A DNA stretch of 64,000 nucleotides, from assembly GCA_016713105.1 (NCBI GenBank), contig JADJPS010000017.1, positions 620,001 to 684,000 of the forward strand, given 5' to 3'. This document shows positions 63,898-64,000 of this stretch, piece after piece; the first letter of the stretch is position 1, and each line of letters starts with the position of its first letter. The notes under the pieces were generated by a model. That model was not told the origin of the DNA and made no database searches. It saw only the letters and a program-made list of their open reading frames with translations. The position numbers and the translations under genes are program-made. The stretch is from Devosia sp. Its GTDB lineage: Bacteria > Pseudomonadota > Alphaproteobacteria > Rhizobiales > Devosiaceae.

Positions 63898-64000
63898 ATG
63901 GGACTGTCCACCGCCGCCGCGCCGTTGCGGTGCTGTTGTAGCCAAACCGCCCCAGCCTTTCCAACGCCTTTATGCTATGGCATCACAGTCGCCTACTCCG

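Overview
The window reads as chromosome of a GC-rich alphaproteobacterium, most likely Hyphomicrobiales (Rhizobiales), possibly a Devosia relative. This rests on the very high GC, the many ABC importers paired with small catabolic operons, a membrane-anchored apolipoprotein-like giant coiled-coil protein resembling the polar-growth proteins of this order, and the heptose/LPS-core gene set. No transposase, integrase, phage module or CRISPR array was seen.

Layout. 1-9326: a dipeptide-type ABC importer (left end cut), a hydroxypyruvate-isomerase-type enzyme, a GH42 beta-galactosidase, a bile-acid-symporter-fold transporter and a ROK regulator; together a glycoside uptake and breakdown locus. 9327-12917: a compact RiPP-like island with a TolB/TPR protein, a previously easy-to-miss 44-codon peptide gene, a YcaO and a TfuA. 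The peptide's ribosome binding site lies in a strong hairpin. This is the best candidate for an undescribed system here. 13095-24464: a ribose-type ABC importer, SorC regulator, aldo/keto reductase, GlpD/EryB-like dehydrogenase, DhnA-type aldolase, FGGY kinase and GMC oxidoreductase, mostly chained by short overlaps; a polyol or sugar catabolic operon. 24631-31464: a chemoreceptor, a secreted phytase-like protein, a small unknown, an unusual pyruvate kinase and two tRNAs (Pro-CGG, Gln-TTG).

31472-41316: envelope genes, namely a sulfotransferase, a methyltransferase, gmhA-hldE facing hldD-waaF-waaC, two further glycosyltransferases and a cyclic-nucleotide-binding protein. 41425-48304: a GntR-controlled polar amino acid importer with an ornithine-cyclodeaminase family reductase, a proline-racemase family epimerase and an enolase-superfamily dehydratase, best read as hydroxyproline catabolism. 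48578-50583: a PAS protein overlapping a chemoreceptor. 50952-55845: two unknown proteins and the 1203-residue coiled-coil protein. 56388-60326: a histidine kinase with three different receiver proteins. 60587-63897: three small unknowns, a DJ-1/PfpI protein and a FlaA1/WbpM-type nucleotide-sugar dehydratase.

A caution runs through the window. At least five conserved genes carry a single-base length change, most of them in or beside C or G runs (near 823, 17168, 30733, 42473 and 46728). A sixth is broken across a G-rich stretch with a 15-G run (49235-49330), and the histidine kinase has an in-frame TAG (56802). The pattern looks more like uncorrected sequencing error than gene decay, because both sides of each break stay conserved, but the sequence alone cannot decide. 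Coordinates of broken genes below span the whole presumed gene.
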